Shown in pieces: positions 53,970 to 64,000 of a DNA stretch of 64,000 nucleotides. Under the pieces are notes generated by a model, which saw nothing but the letters and a program-made list of their open reading frames with translations, was not told where the DNA came from and searched no databases. The stretch is from assembly GCF_042477335.2 (NCBI RefSeq), contig NC_091263.1, positions 67,388,501 to 67,452,500 on the forward strand, in the 5' to 3' direction. Every line of letters starts with the position of its first letter. Position 1 is the first letter of the stretch. The DNA comes from Ovis canadensis (taxonomy: Eukaryota > Chordata > Mammalia > Artiodactyla > Bovidae). The position numbers and the translations under genes are program-made.

Positions 53970-55270
53970 AACATTTTCAGGCTCTTTACTAAAGAGATTT
54001 GTCACAGAAAATCAAAGTTGTGGATCACAGCTCTCCCAGAGGGATGGGCAAGGACACTAGGGCAGGATGGAAGCAAGACAGGTTTGAAACCAGACATTTA
54101 CTCCAGACCTATCAACTTGATGCACCTTCTGTCAGCCAGTGATTCTCCAGGTCTCAGTCTCCTCATCTTTAAAATTTCTCTGAAGATTAAATTTGATCAT
54201 AAATGTAAAAGTGTTTTGCAGTTTATGAGTTCTGATCTCAATATACATAGCCTTTTGTTATTCTAAAACCTCAAATTGTACAGGATATAGGACAATAATT
54301 AGCAATAAGTAATCATCATAACCTCCCCCCAACTTTCTTTTTATAGACATGAAATAATTATACTTCTCTTTTCTTTCTGAATCAGTGTCTGTTGACCTTC
54401 ACTGAACTTGGAGTCACTTGGGGAGCTTTACAAAAAATGGATGCCAGGGATTCCTCCTTAAGGAGTCTAATTTCATCAGCCTTGAAAATGTAATGGGTGT
54501 CAGGATTTTTAAAAGTTCCTCCTGTGATTCTAATGTGCAGGCGAAGGTGAGAACTCAGTCTTTGATCCTGTCCTCTTGTGTGTTGGTCATGTCTGTGTCC
54601 AGAGCTGGCTCCAGGGAAGCTAAGGTAGTGAAGGCTGGGCCTAGGTAGGTCTCAGCAACAGCTGTCTTTCAGGGTAGACACTATTTTGCAGGTAAGGAAG
54701 CTGAGTAGCAATCTGACCTTATCAATGTAATATAGCTGGTTAAGGGGGCAGCTGTCATACTCAGGGCCCAAGCCCCATCCCCTGCCCCCAACTGTCCCCT
54801 AAGAAGGAGGAGAGTGACTTTCTTATCTCCTGGAAATGCTCAGTGATCTCACAATTTCCTGGCAAAAGAGCAGAAATCCAACTGACCTTGCAGAAAGCTC
54901 CCAGAGCTTTTAGGAAATGAGATTATCCTATGTTTTATTTAAATATATTAAAGTGTGTACTGGTGCTCAATAAATATTTGTTGAATTGAATAAATGCCCC
55001 CCACCTCCAAGTTATCTTTATCCTGAAGGTCTGGCCAGGAAGTGGCAGTGGTCCCTGTGGCAGTGCTTCAGGCATTGAGGGTCAGTCTGTGGGGCCAGTG
55101 AGGGGCACCCTAAGGTCACCTGGCCTGGCCTGAGGGCCTCAAGGTGATTCCTAAGGGCAGGGACATGCAGGATGAGTGGGTAGGAGTACCCATGGTGTGG
55201 GATGTGGACTCTGCAGAGGCCTATGGTGAAAGCCCTGCAGAAACAGAGGGACAGAAGCAGATGGGGTGGG
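53970..55270. other. Region upstream of FAM240A, unassigned
   Basis: No supported exon is visible. An upstream non-coding FAM240A exon should lie here or further right, but I cannot point to it. An old L2-type 3' end (ctcaataaatatttgttgaa) is at about 54967. Confidence 0.4.
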
Positions 55271-55276
55271 TGGCCT

Positions 55277-55425
55277 GGTAACATTTTCGGGTTGTGGAAG
55301 TGTTTTATATCTTATTTCTCATCATGGTGACACAGCTGTATACAATGCTGAAACTTATCAAACTGTACACCTAAAACAGGTGAATTTTATTACACTTAAG
55401 TTATGTCTCAATAAATAGAGAAAAA
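55277..55425 (+). mobile_element. L1 3' end fragment
   Basis: The run from acacagctgtatacaatgct through tcatcaaactgtacacc-like text to ctcaataaatagag is the common 3' terminus of old mammalian L1, including its AATAAA. Confidence 0.7.
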
Positions 55426-55730
55426 CTGTCTTCTATCTTTGGACTAGAGATTCATCCAAGTTCCCCAGTTCTAACCTCCTTGGAGATTCAGCATCTTATT
55501 ATTAGGATTTAGCCCATTCCCTCACAGATAATACACATTTCCGGGAACATTTGTGTTTTCTGGCTTCTGAAATGAGGACAACTACTCTAGCTTGCAGAAA
55601 GGTGACAAGGAAGATATCAGTAGAAGGAAAGTCCTTTGAAAATGTGGAAGATTGTCCTCAATGAATAAATGACTATTCATCTGTGTCTGCTCAACAGTGC
55701 CAACAATACTAGCCACCAGCCTGCATTCCC

Positions 55731-55943
55731 AGGTGGCACAGTGGGAAAGAATCTCCCTGCCAATGCAGGAGACATAAGAGACACAGGTTCAATCCCTGGG
55801 TCGGGAAGATCCCCTGGAGGAGGAAATAAGGCAACCCATTCCAGTATTCTTGCCTGGAAAATTCCACTAACAGAGGAGCCTGGCAGGCCACAGTTCTTGG
55901 GGTCGCAAAGAGTCAGACATGACTGAACGACTGAGCACATAGT
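55731..55943 (+). mobile_element. Bov-tA SINE
   Basis: Sense copy with a slightly altered head (cccaggtggcacagtgggaa), then gaagatcccctggaggagga and gtcagacatgactgaacgac. Confidence 0.88.
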
Positions 55944-56511
55944 GCAAAGCATTCCTGTTGAGAGACTCAATAGTATTCCTTCCAGTCAATCACCACCAAC
56001 TCAGAAAAGACATAACTTCAATGACAATTATAAACTTTACCTCACAAAATTAATGCATGCTTAAAGAGAACAGCAGCATGTAACACCTTCATAGAATTCA
56101 GTTAAACAAAGTGTGTTGAATTTTTCACCATCCGTGAGGCATCAGTACTGCCCTGGGGGCCAATTGATCTTAGTGAGTCAGCTGAGACAAAGGCACATTT
56201 GCCCATTGTGAGTGCTAATTGCTGTGCCAATCATTTAACTTCCCAAGTCTCTGGTTGCTCAGAGTATTAAACCCAAATTGAGGGATGTGAGAGTTATCTT
56301 CATAAGCATCCTATGACTCTCGGCTAGTTGTGGTTCACTGTGTCCCAGCTGACCAAGGAAATTCCAATACATACACATTGCTGAGCTTGGCAGCAGCAAT
56401 GGAATGGACCAGCAGCAGGGCTTGCAGAGATGCACAACCCACCAGCTCTGATAGGAGGAGCTGTGGTCCCACTGGGTGGAGTAGACGCTCACTACTTTTC
56501 TCTGTCTTCTC

Positions 56512-57600
56512 AGCGTGCTTTATTGACTATGCCAAAGCCTTTGACTGTGTGGATCACAACAAACTGGAAAATTCTTAAAAGAGCTGGGAATACCAGAGCA
56601 CCTGACCTGCCTCGTGAGAAATCTGTATGCAGGTCAAGAAGCAACAGTTAGAACTGGATGTGGAACAACTGACTGATTTCAAATCAGGAAAGGTGTACGT
56701 CAAGGCTGTATATTGTCACTGTGCTTATTTAACTTATATGCAGAATACATCATGAGAAATGTGGGCTGGATGAAGCACAAGCTGGAATCAAGATTGTCGA
56801 GAGCAATATCAACCTCAGATATGCAGATGACACCACTCTTATGGCAGAAAGCAAAGAAGAACTAAAGAGCCTCTTGATGAAAGTGAATGAGGATAGTGAA
56901 AAAGTTGGCTTCAAACTCAATATTCAGAAAACTAAGATCATGGCATCTGGTCCCATCACTTCATGGCAAATAGATGGGGAAACAGTGGAAACAGTGTCTG
57001 ACTTTATTTTTTGGGGCTCCAAAATCACTGTAGATGGTGACTGCAACCATGAAATTAAAAGATACTTGCTCCTTGGAAGAAAAGTTATGACCAACCTAGA
57101 CAGCATATTAAAAAGCAGAGACATTACTTTGCCAACAAAGGTCTGTCTAGTCAAAGCTATGATTTTTCCAGTAGTCATGAATGGATGTGACATTTGGACT
57201 ATAAAGAAAGCTGAGCACCAAAGAACTGATGCTTTTGAACTGTGATGTTGGAGAAGACTCTTGAGAATCCCTTGGACTGCAAGGAGATCCAACCAGTCCA
57301 TCCTAAAGGAGATCAGTCCTGGGTGTTCATTGGAAGGACTGATGTTGAAGCTGAAACTCCCATGCTTTGGCCTCCTGATGTGAAGAGCTGACTCATTGGA
57401 AAAGACCCTGATGCTGGGCAAGATTGAAGGCAGGAGAAGAAGGGGGCAATGGAGGATGAGATGGCTGGATGACATTACTGACTCAATGGGCATGAGTCTG
57501 AGTAAACTCTGGGAGTTGGGCAATGAACAGGGAAGCCTGGTGTGCTCTAGTCCATGGGGTCGCAAAGAGTCGGACACAACTGAGCGACTGAACTGAATTG
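56512..57600 (+). mobile_element. BovB LINE, 5'-truncated copy
   Basis: The copy begins abruptly in the RT at CFIDYAKAFDCVDHNKL and continues through LRYADDTTLMAESKEELKSL, SWQIDGETVETVSDF and the 3' tail with GGGTCGCAAAGAGTCGGACA. Early frameshifts (for example EN after NKL) separate the RT blocks. It lacks the endonuclease and is dead. It abuts an old L1 fragment on its right. Confidence 0.88.
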
Positions 57601-57649
57601 ATAGAAAATCATCACAGATATAAAAAAACTGAGCAGCAGCAGCTGTCAA

Positions 57650-59505
57650 CTAGATCTAAGTGTAATTTATTGGATCTCTATCCAATGATGACAGAATATA
57701 GGTTCTTTTCAAGTGTACATGAGGCAAGTCACAAAAAAATTCCTAAAACTAGTAAGTGAGTTTAGCAAAGATGCGGGATATCAGTTTAATACACACAGAT
57801 TAGTGTGTACTACCAATGGGCAATTGGAAATTGAAATTAAAGAGATGATACCATTTACAATAATGCCCCCCAATTAAATACTTAGATATAAATCTAACAA
57901 AATATGTACAAAATGTGGTTGCTAAAAACTGCAAAATGCTAATGAATAAAATAAAACTTCAATAAATGGAGAGACAGATCATGTTAATGGATTAGAAGAT
58001 AGCATAGCAGAGATATTAGTTCTCCAAAAATAAATCTGTAGGTTTATTGCAATTCTAGCAAAAATCCAAACTGTATTTTTAAAAATAAGTAAAGGCAAAG
58101 TGATTCTAAAACTTACATGGAAACGCAAAAGGACTAGAGTAAGTAAAGCACTTTTGAAAATGAGTAAAGTTGAAGAAATTATACTACCTAATGTTAAGTC
58201 TTACTGTAAAGCTATGGTAATGTAGATGTGTGATTTCAGAAAAAGAAAAAAAAACACAAAAAACACATCAAAGACATGTCTCGACAAATAGTGTTGGAAC
58301 AACAGGATATCAATATGCCAAAAAAAAAAATAAAGGCCCACACCCTGTATAAAAATTAACTTATTATAGACCTAATATAAAATGCAAAACTATAAAACTC
58401 TTACAGAGAAAATCTAGTTTTGTGTGTGAGTGTGTGTGTGTGTGCATGTGTGACTTGCGGCTAGGTAAAGAATTCTTAGACATGACATAAAAAGTACACT
58501 CCATGAAAGAAAAAAAATTCAATAAATTGGGCTTCATCAAAATTAGAAAGTTTTGCTCTCCAAAAAAGAATGAAAAGACGAGATACAAATTGAGAAAAAA
58601 ATATTTGCAAATCGTGTCTATAACAAAGGATTTGTGTCCAGAGTATATGAAGAACTCTCAAAACTCAACAGTATGAAAACAAGCAACCCAAGTAAAAGAT
58701 GGGAAAACCACTTTAGCAGACACTTCACCGAAGAAAATGAACAGATAACAAGTAAACATTAAAAGATGTTGAACATCATTAGCCACTAGGAAAATACAAA
58801 TTAAGTAAAAAGTGCAGAGATACCACTATATCCTTATAAGAATGGCCAAAATAAAAATTTACATGTTGACAATATCAAGTGCTAGAGAGGAGAGGTATGG
58901 AGAAATTGGAACTGTCGATGTATGACTTGTCAAATTAAACATATTCCCACCATATGGCCCAGCAATTCCATTCCTAGGTATTTAGCCTAGAGAAATGCAA
59001 ACCTCAGCTTCCCAAATGACTCAGTGGTAAAGAATCCACCTGCCAATGCAGAAGAAGCAAGTTCGATCCCTGGGTTGGGAAGCTTCCCTGGAGAAGGAAA
59101 AGGCAACCCACTCTGATATTCTTGCCTAGGAAATCCCATGGACAGAGGAGCCTGGCTGGCTACAGTCTATGGGGTTGCAAAAAAGTCAGACATGACTTAG
59201 CAACTCACTAACCAACAACAACGAATGCAAACTAATGTGCTAGCAAAGTATGTACACCTAACCACAGTTCTATTTTTCATGCCAAAAAGTGGAGACAACC
59301 AACAGTCTTTGAATGTGTGAATAACTGTTGAACATCTGTAGGATGAAATACTGTGCAGTAATAAAAAAGAATACTGTTGATATTTTCAATAACTTGGATG
59401 AACCTCAAAGGCATTCATGTTGAGTGGAAGAAGCCAGTCTCAATAAACTATATACCCTTTATGATTCCAGCTGTGAAAAGATACCCCATGTATGAGAAAA
59501 CTAAG
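57650..59505 (+). mobile_element. Old L1 LINE fragment, ORF2 3' portion (sense)
   Basis: Decayed L1 ORF2 sequence can be followed through typical phrases (aaattgaaattaaagagatgataccatttacaa split over 57825-57862; ttcaataaattgggcttcatc near 58518; gaagaactctcaaaactcaacag near 58650). It has many stops. A Bov-tA SINE is inserted at 59007-59220, and a BovB cuts off the 3' UTR, which resumes at 62646. Confidence 0.75.
59007..59220 (+). mobile_element. Bov-tA SINE inside the old L1
   Basis: Sense copy from cttcccaaatgactcagtgg to gtcagacatgacttagcaac, splitting L1 ORF2 sequence. Confidence 0.88.
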
Positions 59506-62500
59506 TAAGAGGTAGGCACTGAGAGAGGGCATCAGAAGGCAGACAGACTGAAACCACAATCACAAACAACTAGCCAGTCTGATCACATGGACCACAGGCT
59601 TGTCTAACTCAGTGAAACTAAGCCGTGCCGTGTCGGGCTGCTAACAGAAAGATAGAACACTGAAAGAGGAACTCCCCAGCTCATTAGGTGCCCAATATGC
59701 TACTGGAGAGCAGTGGAGAAAGAACTACAGAAAGAATGAAGGGATGGAGCCGAAGCAAAAACAACACCCAGTTGTGGATGGGACTGGTGATAGAATCAAG
59801 GTTCGATGCTGTAAAGAGCAATATTGCATAGGAACCTGGAACGTTAGGTCCATGAATCAAGGCAAATTGAAAGTGGTCAAACAGGAGATGGCAAGAGTGA
59901 ACATCAACATTCTAGGACTTCAGCAAACTAAGATGGACTGGAATGGGTGAATTTAACTCAGATGACCATTATATCTACTACTATGGGCAGGAATCCCTTA
60001 GAAGAAATGGAGTAGCCATCATAGTCAACAAGAGTCCAAAATGCAGTACTTGGATGCAATCTCAAAAACAACAGAATGATCTCTGTTCGTTTCCAAGGCA
60101 AACTATTCAATATCACAGTAATCCAAGTCTGTGCCCCAACCAGTAACGCTGAAGAAGCTGAAATTGAACAGTTCTATGAAGACCTACAAGACCTTCTAGA
60201 ACTAACACCCAAAAAAAGATGTCCTTTTCATTATAGGGGACGGAAATGCAAAAGTAGGAAGTCAAGAAACACCTGGAGTAACAGGTAAATTTGGCCTTGG
60301 AGTACAGAATGAAGCAGGGCAAAGGCTAATAGAGTTCTGCCAAGAGAACACACTGGTCATAGCAAACACCCTTTTCCAACAATGCACGAGAAGACTCTAC
60401 ACATGGACATCACCAGATGGTTGACAACGAAATCAGATTGATTATATTCTTTGCAGCCAAAGATGGAGAAGCTCTATACAGTCAGCAAAAACAAGACCGG
60501 GAGCTGACTGTGGCTCAGATGATGAATTCCTTATTGCCAAATTCAGACTGAAATTGAAGAAAGTAGAGAAAACCTCTAGACCAGTCAGGTATGACCTAAA
60601 TCAAATCCCTTACAGTGGAAGTGAGAAATAGATTTAAGGGACTAGATCTGATAGACAAAGTACCTGATGAACTATGGATGGAGGTTCATGAGCTTGTACA
60701 GGAGACAGGGATCAAGACCATCCCCAAGAAAAAGAAATGGAAAAAAAGCAAAATGGTTATCTGAGGAGGCCTTACAAATAGCTGTGAAAAGAAGGGAAGC
60801 AAAAAGCAAAGGGGAAAAGGAAAGATATACCCATTTGAATGCAGAGTTCCAAAGAATAGCAAGGAGAGATAAGAAAGCCTTCCTCAGCAATCAATGCAAA
60901 GAAATAGAGGAAAACAATAGAATGGGAAAGACTAGAGCTCTCTTCAAGAAAATTAGAGATATCAAAGGAATATTTTATGCAAAGATGGGCTCAATAAAGG
61001 ACAGAAATGGTCTGGACCTAACAGAAGCAGAAGATATTAAGAAGAGGTGGCAAGAATACACAGAAGAACTGTACAAACAAAATCTTCATGACCCAGATAA
61101 TCACAATGGTGTGATCACTCACCTAGAGCCAGACATCCTGGAATGTGAAGTCAAGTGGGCCTTAGGAATCATCACTACGAACAAAGCTAGTGGAGGTGAT
61201 GGAATTCCAGTTAAGCTATTTCAAATCCTGAAAGATGACACTGTGAAAGTGCTGCACTCAATATGCCAGCAACTTTGGAAAACTCAGCAGTGGCCACAGG
61301 ACTGGAAAAGTTCAGTTTTCATTCCAATCCCAAAGAAAGGCAATGCCAAAGAATGCTCAAACTACCACACAATTGGACTCATCTCACACAGTAGTAAAGT
61401 AATGCTTAAAATTCTCCAAGCCAGGCTTCAGCAATACGTGAACCGTGAACTTCCTGATGTTCAAGCTGGTTTTCGAAAAGGCAGAGGAACCAGAGATCAA
61501 ATTGCCAACATCTGCTGGATCATGGAAAAAGCAAGAGAGTTCCAGAAAAACATCTATTTCTGCTTTATTGACTGCCAAAGCCTTTGACTGTGTGGATCAC
61601 AATAAACTGTGGAAAATTCTGAAAGAGCTGGGAATACCAGACCACCTGACCTGCCTCTTAAGAAATCTGTATGCAGGTCAAGAAATAACAGTTAGAACTC
61701 AACATGGAACAACAGACTGGTTCCAAATAGGAAAAGGAGTACGTCAAGGCTGTATATTGTCACCGTGCTTATTTAACTTATATGCAGAGTACATCATGAG
61801 AAACGCCAGACTGGAAGAAACACAAGCTGGAATCAAGATTCCTGGGAGAAATATCAATCACCTCAGATATGCAGATGACACCACCCTTATGGCAGAAAGT
61901 GAAGACGAACTAAAGAGCCTCTTGATGAAAGTTAAAAAGGAGAGTGAAAAAGTTGGCTTAAAGCTCAACATTCATAAAACTAAAATCATGGCATCCGGTC
62001 CCATCACTTCATGGGAGATAGATGGGGAAACAGTGGAAACAGTGTCTGACTTTATTTTTCTGAACTCCAAAATCACTGCAGATGGTGACTGCAGCCATGA
62101 AGTTAAAAGACGCTTACTCCTTGGAAGAAAAGTTATGACCAACCTAGACACCATATTAAAAAGCAGAGACATTACTTTGCCAACAAAGGTCTATCTAGTC
62201 AAGGCTATGGTTTTTCCAGTAGTCATGAATGGATGTGAGAGTTGGACTATAAAGAAAGCTGAGTGCCAAAGAATTGATGCTTTTCAACTGTGGTGTTGGA
62301 GAAGACTCTAGAAAGTTACTTGGATTGCGATGAGATCCAACCAGTCCATTCTAAAGGAGATCAGTCCTGGGTGTTCATTGGAAGGACTGATGTTGAAGCT
62401 GAAACTCCCATACTTTGGCCACCTGATGCGAAGAGCTGACTGATTGGAAAAGACCCGCATGCTGGGCAAGATTGAGGGCAGGAGGAAAAGGGGATGACAG

Positions 62501-62645
62501 AGGATGAGATGGTTGGATAGCATCTCCGACTCAATGCACATGGGTTTGGGTGGACTCCAGGAGTTGGTGATGGACAGGGAGGCCTGGCATGCTGCAGTTC
62601 ATGAGGTTGCAAAGAGTTGGACACGACTGAGCAAATGAACTGATA
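59505..62645 (+). mobile_element. BovB LINE (RTE clade), near full length but broken
   Basis: The sequence follows the BovB consensus from its 5' region (from about 59530) through the endonuclease part (IGTWNVRSMNQGKLKVVKQE at about 59840; a second part near 60076-60290), the linker (60667 on), reverse transcriptase and the 3' end (GGACACGACTGAGC at about 62620). The RT shows GKGVRQGCILSPCLFNLY and the catalytic LRYADDTTLM. The open frame breaks in the RT at about 61575 (a 2-nt loss in the FIDYAKAFD motif), and the endonuclease has further frameshifts and a stop, so it is not autonomous. It interrupts an older L1. BovB is known to have entered ruminants horizontally. Confidence 0.9.
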
Positions 62646-62885
62646 CGACATTCTCGAAAAAACAAGCCTATAATAATTGCTTGGAGTTAGCGATAAGGGG
62701 AGAGCATAACTTCAAAGCCAGAGCATGAAGAAATTAGGGGTGGGGGTGATGGAACTGTTCTGTATCCCAACTGTGGTGGTAGTTCCACAAGCTGAATATG
62801 TGATAAATTCTTAGAACTGAGCACACACAGAAGAGTCATTTTGCTTTATGTTAAGATACAAATCAAAATTTAAAAATAGAACAGA
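62646..62885 (+). mobile_element. L1 3' UTR, continuation after the BovB insertion
   Basis: The segment opens gacattctcgaaaaaacaag and contains ggtgatggaactgttctgta and ggtggtagttccacaagctg, the usual old-L1 3' UTR wording. It picks up where the L1 stopped at about 59500, so the two belong to one element. Confidence 0.7.
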
Positions 62886-62889
62886 ACTG

Positions 62890-64000
62890 TTTTTGATTTT
62901 TCACTGATTTGATTCAGTCATTGAAAAGTCTAAAGATTATTTTTCGATCCCTGAAATACCATAGAACCTTCTCAGTTGCTGCGTGGACCAGCTGCACTGG
63001 TATCACCTAGTAGTTGTTATGAAGGCAGAGTTTATCAAGACCAAAATCTGAATCAAAATCTGCATTTTAAACTGATCCCTAGATGATTCACACACATAGG
63101 AAAGTTTAAGAAGCTCAGCTTCAGAATTACAAAGACCAGAATTTAGTACATCTTCTTAAGCATCAGTCTTCTGAGGAGCCCGCTGTAGCTGAGCATCTCT
63201 ATTTGAAAGGATGTTGATTCCTCAGAGGTTTAGCATCTCCCCCTCTATATGCACTGTTTTTTGTTTTTTGTTTTTGTTTTTTTTTTTTTTACAGGCAATC
63301 ATCTTATCAGAGCCTTGTTAAATGAACACTGTAATGGATTTCTGGTTCTCTCACAGAGCTGTTTTGAATGCATTACTTAAATATATAAACTAGATACGGA
63401 AAAGTCCTGTTGAGATTTCTAAGCAGTGGAATTCCACCATTCCCAAACAGGTGTAAGGTGAGAATTCAGAGGGAAAGATGAACCCCAGTGGCTGAAAAAG
63501 ACAGGGTTACAAGAACGCTCTCCATTCACTCCCCCCTGAGAAGGATAAGATGAACTTCCATCCCATGTACATTCAAGTTCAACATCCTTTACCTTTGTGA
63601 TGAATCTGCTGCTGTCTTGATACGGTGTCAAGGAGAGTGAGTATTGCAGCTAGGGTTTGCAACAGCCCCGGTCTGGTCCTGAAACCCTAGGGCATCAACC
63701 CTTTATATGTGGAGGGGAGGTGTTTCAGAAACGACTCAGCCTTTCAAGGTTACAGGCACCAAATTAGTAGCAGAATCACAGAGATATCATTCCAGGCACA
63801 CAATGACCTCCTTCCTGGTGAAAAATAGCCCCTATCGCCTGTTCCCCCTACCCACCCCAGGGCAGGTAAGCTTCTGCTCTGGCAGGCCCTGCAGGGACCA
63901 TGACTTGGCTAGAACCAGAGTTATTGTGCAAAATATGCTCTGGATTACCCATGAGCTTGAACCTGCTGTGCATCAGGCCGCCCTCTGCCCTTCAGAGAGT
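62890..64000. other. Right edge, no gene seen
   Basis: Unique-looking sequence with a T-rich run at about 63257-63290. No conserved frame or known repeat was recognised. Confidence 0.5.

Noticed and set aside
56841-57245. 134-codon frame with YADD-type RT context as a domesticated gene
   Set aside because: It is a fragment of a truncated BovB with no intact endonuclease or start context.
60667-62311. Two long overlapping frames with reverse transcriptase motifs as a possible host gene
   Set aside because: They are the two halves of a frameshifted BovB retrotransposon.

Overview
This is mammalian nuclear DNA from a ruminant, most likely a bovid. The call rests on interspersed repeats: many Bov-tA SINEs, a dimeric Bov-A2 element with an (AGC)n tail, and two copies of the LINE BovB, a combination confined to ruminants. 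Gene order (TMIE, ALS2CL, FAM240A) matches the segment equivalent to human 3p21.31. The exact species cannot be set from sequence alone.

Layout. 1-5.2 kb holds the 5' half of TMIE on the minus strand: coding exon 1 at 5086-5181 and exon 2 at 1769-1886, with exons 3-4 beyond the left edge. A CpG-rich promoter covers TMIE exon 1. 5.4-9.6 kb is intergenic with old repeats and a large imperfect palindrome near 7.2-7.44 kb. A second CpG island (9.8-10.1 kb) with GC boxes drives ALS2CL on the plus strand, divergent from TMIE. I could place all 25 coding exons of ALS2CL (14135-31949). They join in frame, every junction fits GT-AG, and they total 2862 nt (953 residues), so the gene looks intact. It reads as a PH-like region, about nine MORN repeats and a C-terminal VPS9 domain, as expected for a Rab5-linked endosomal protein.

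32-64 kb is repeat-rich and gene-poor, but three items stand out. (1) A degenerate vomeronasal type-2 receptor (V2R, class C GPCR) transmembrane exon lies on the minus strand at about 38540-39405, with stops and frameshifts. (2) FAM240A, a small gene of unknown function, lies on the minus strand with two coding exons (53175-53317 and 51582-51684) that splice cleanly into an 81-residue protein. (3) A nested transposon cluster at 56.5-62.9 kb contains a truncated BovB, an old L1, and a near full-length but broken BovB inserted into the L1 3' region. A degenerate retroviral-type integrase remnant may lie at 35.3-35.9 kb.

The three genes do not form a pathway. TMIE serves hair-cell mechanotransduction, ALS2CL endosome dynamics, and FAM240A is uncharacterised. 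I found no new multi-gene system. The most unexpected items are the V2R relic, a near-perfect 34-bp inverted repeat in a TMIE intron (2601-2699), and the palindrome at about 7.2 kb.
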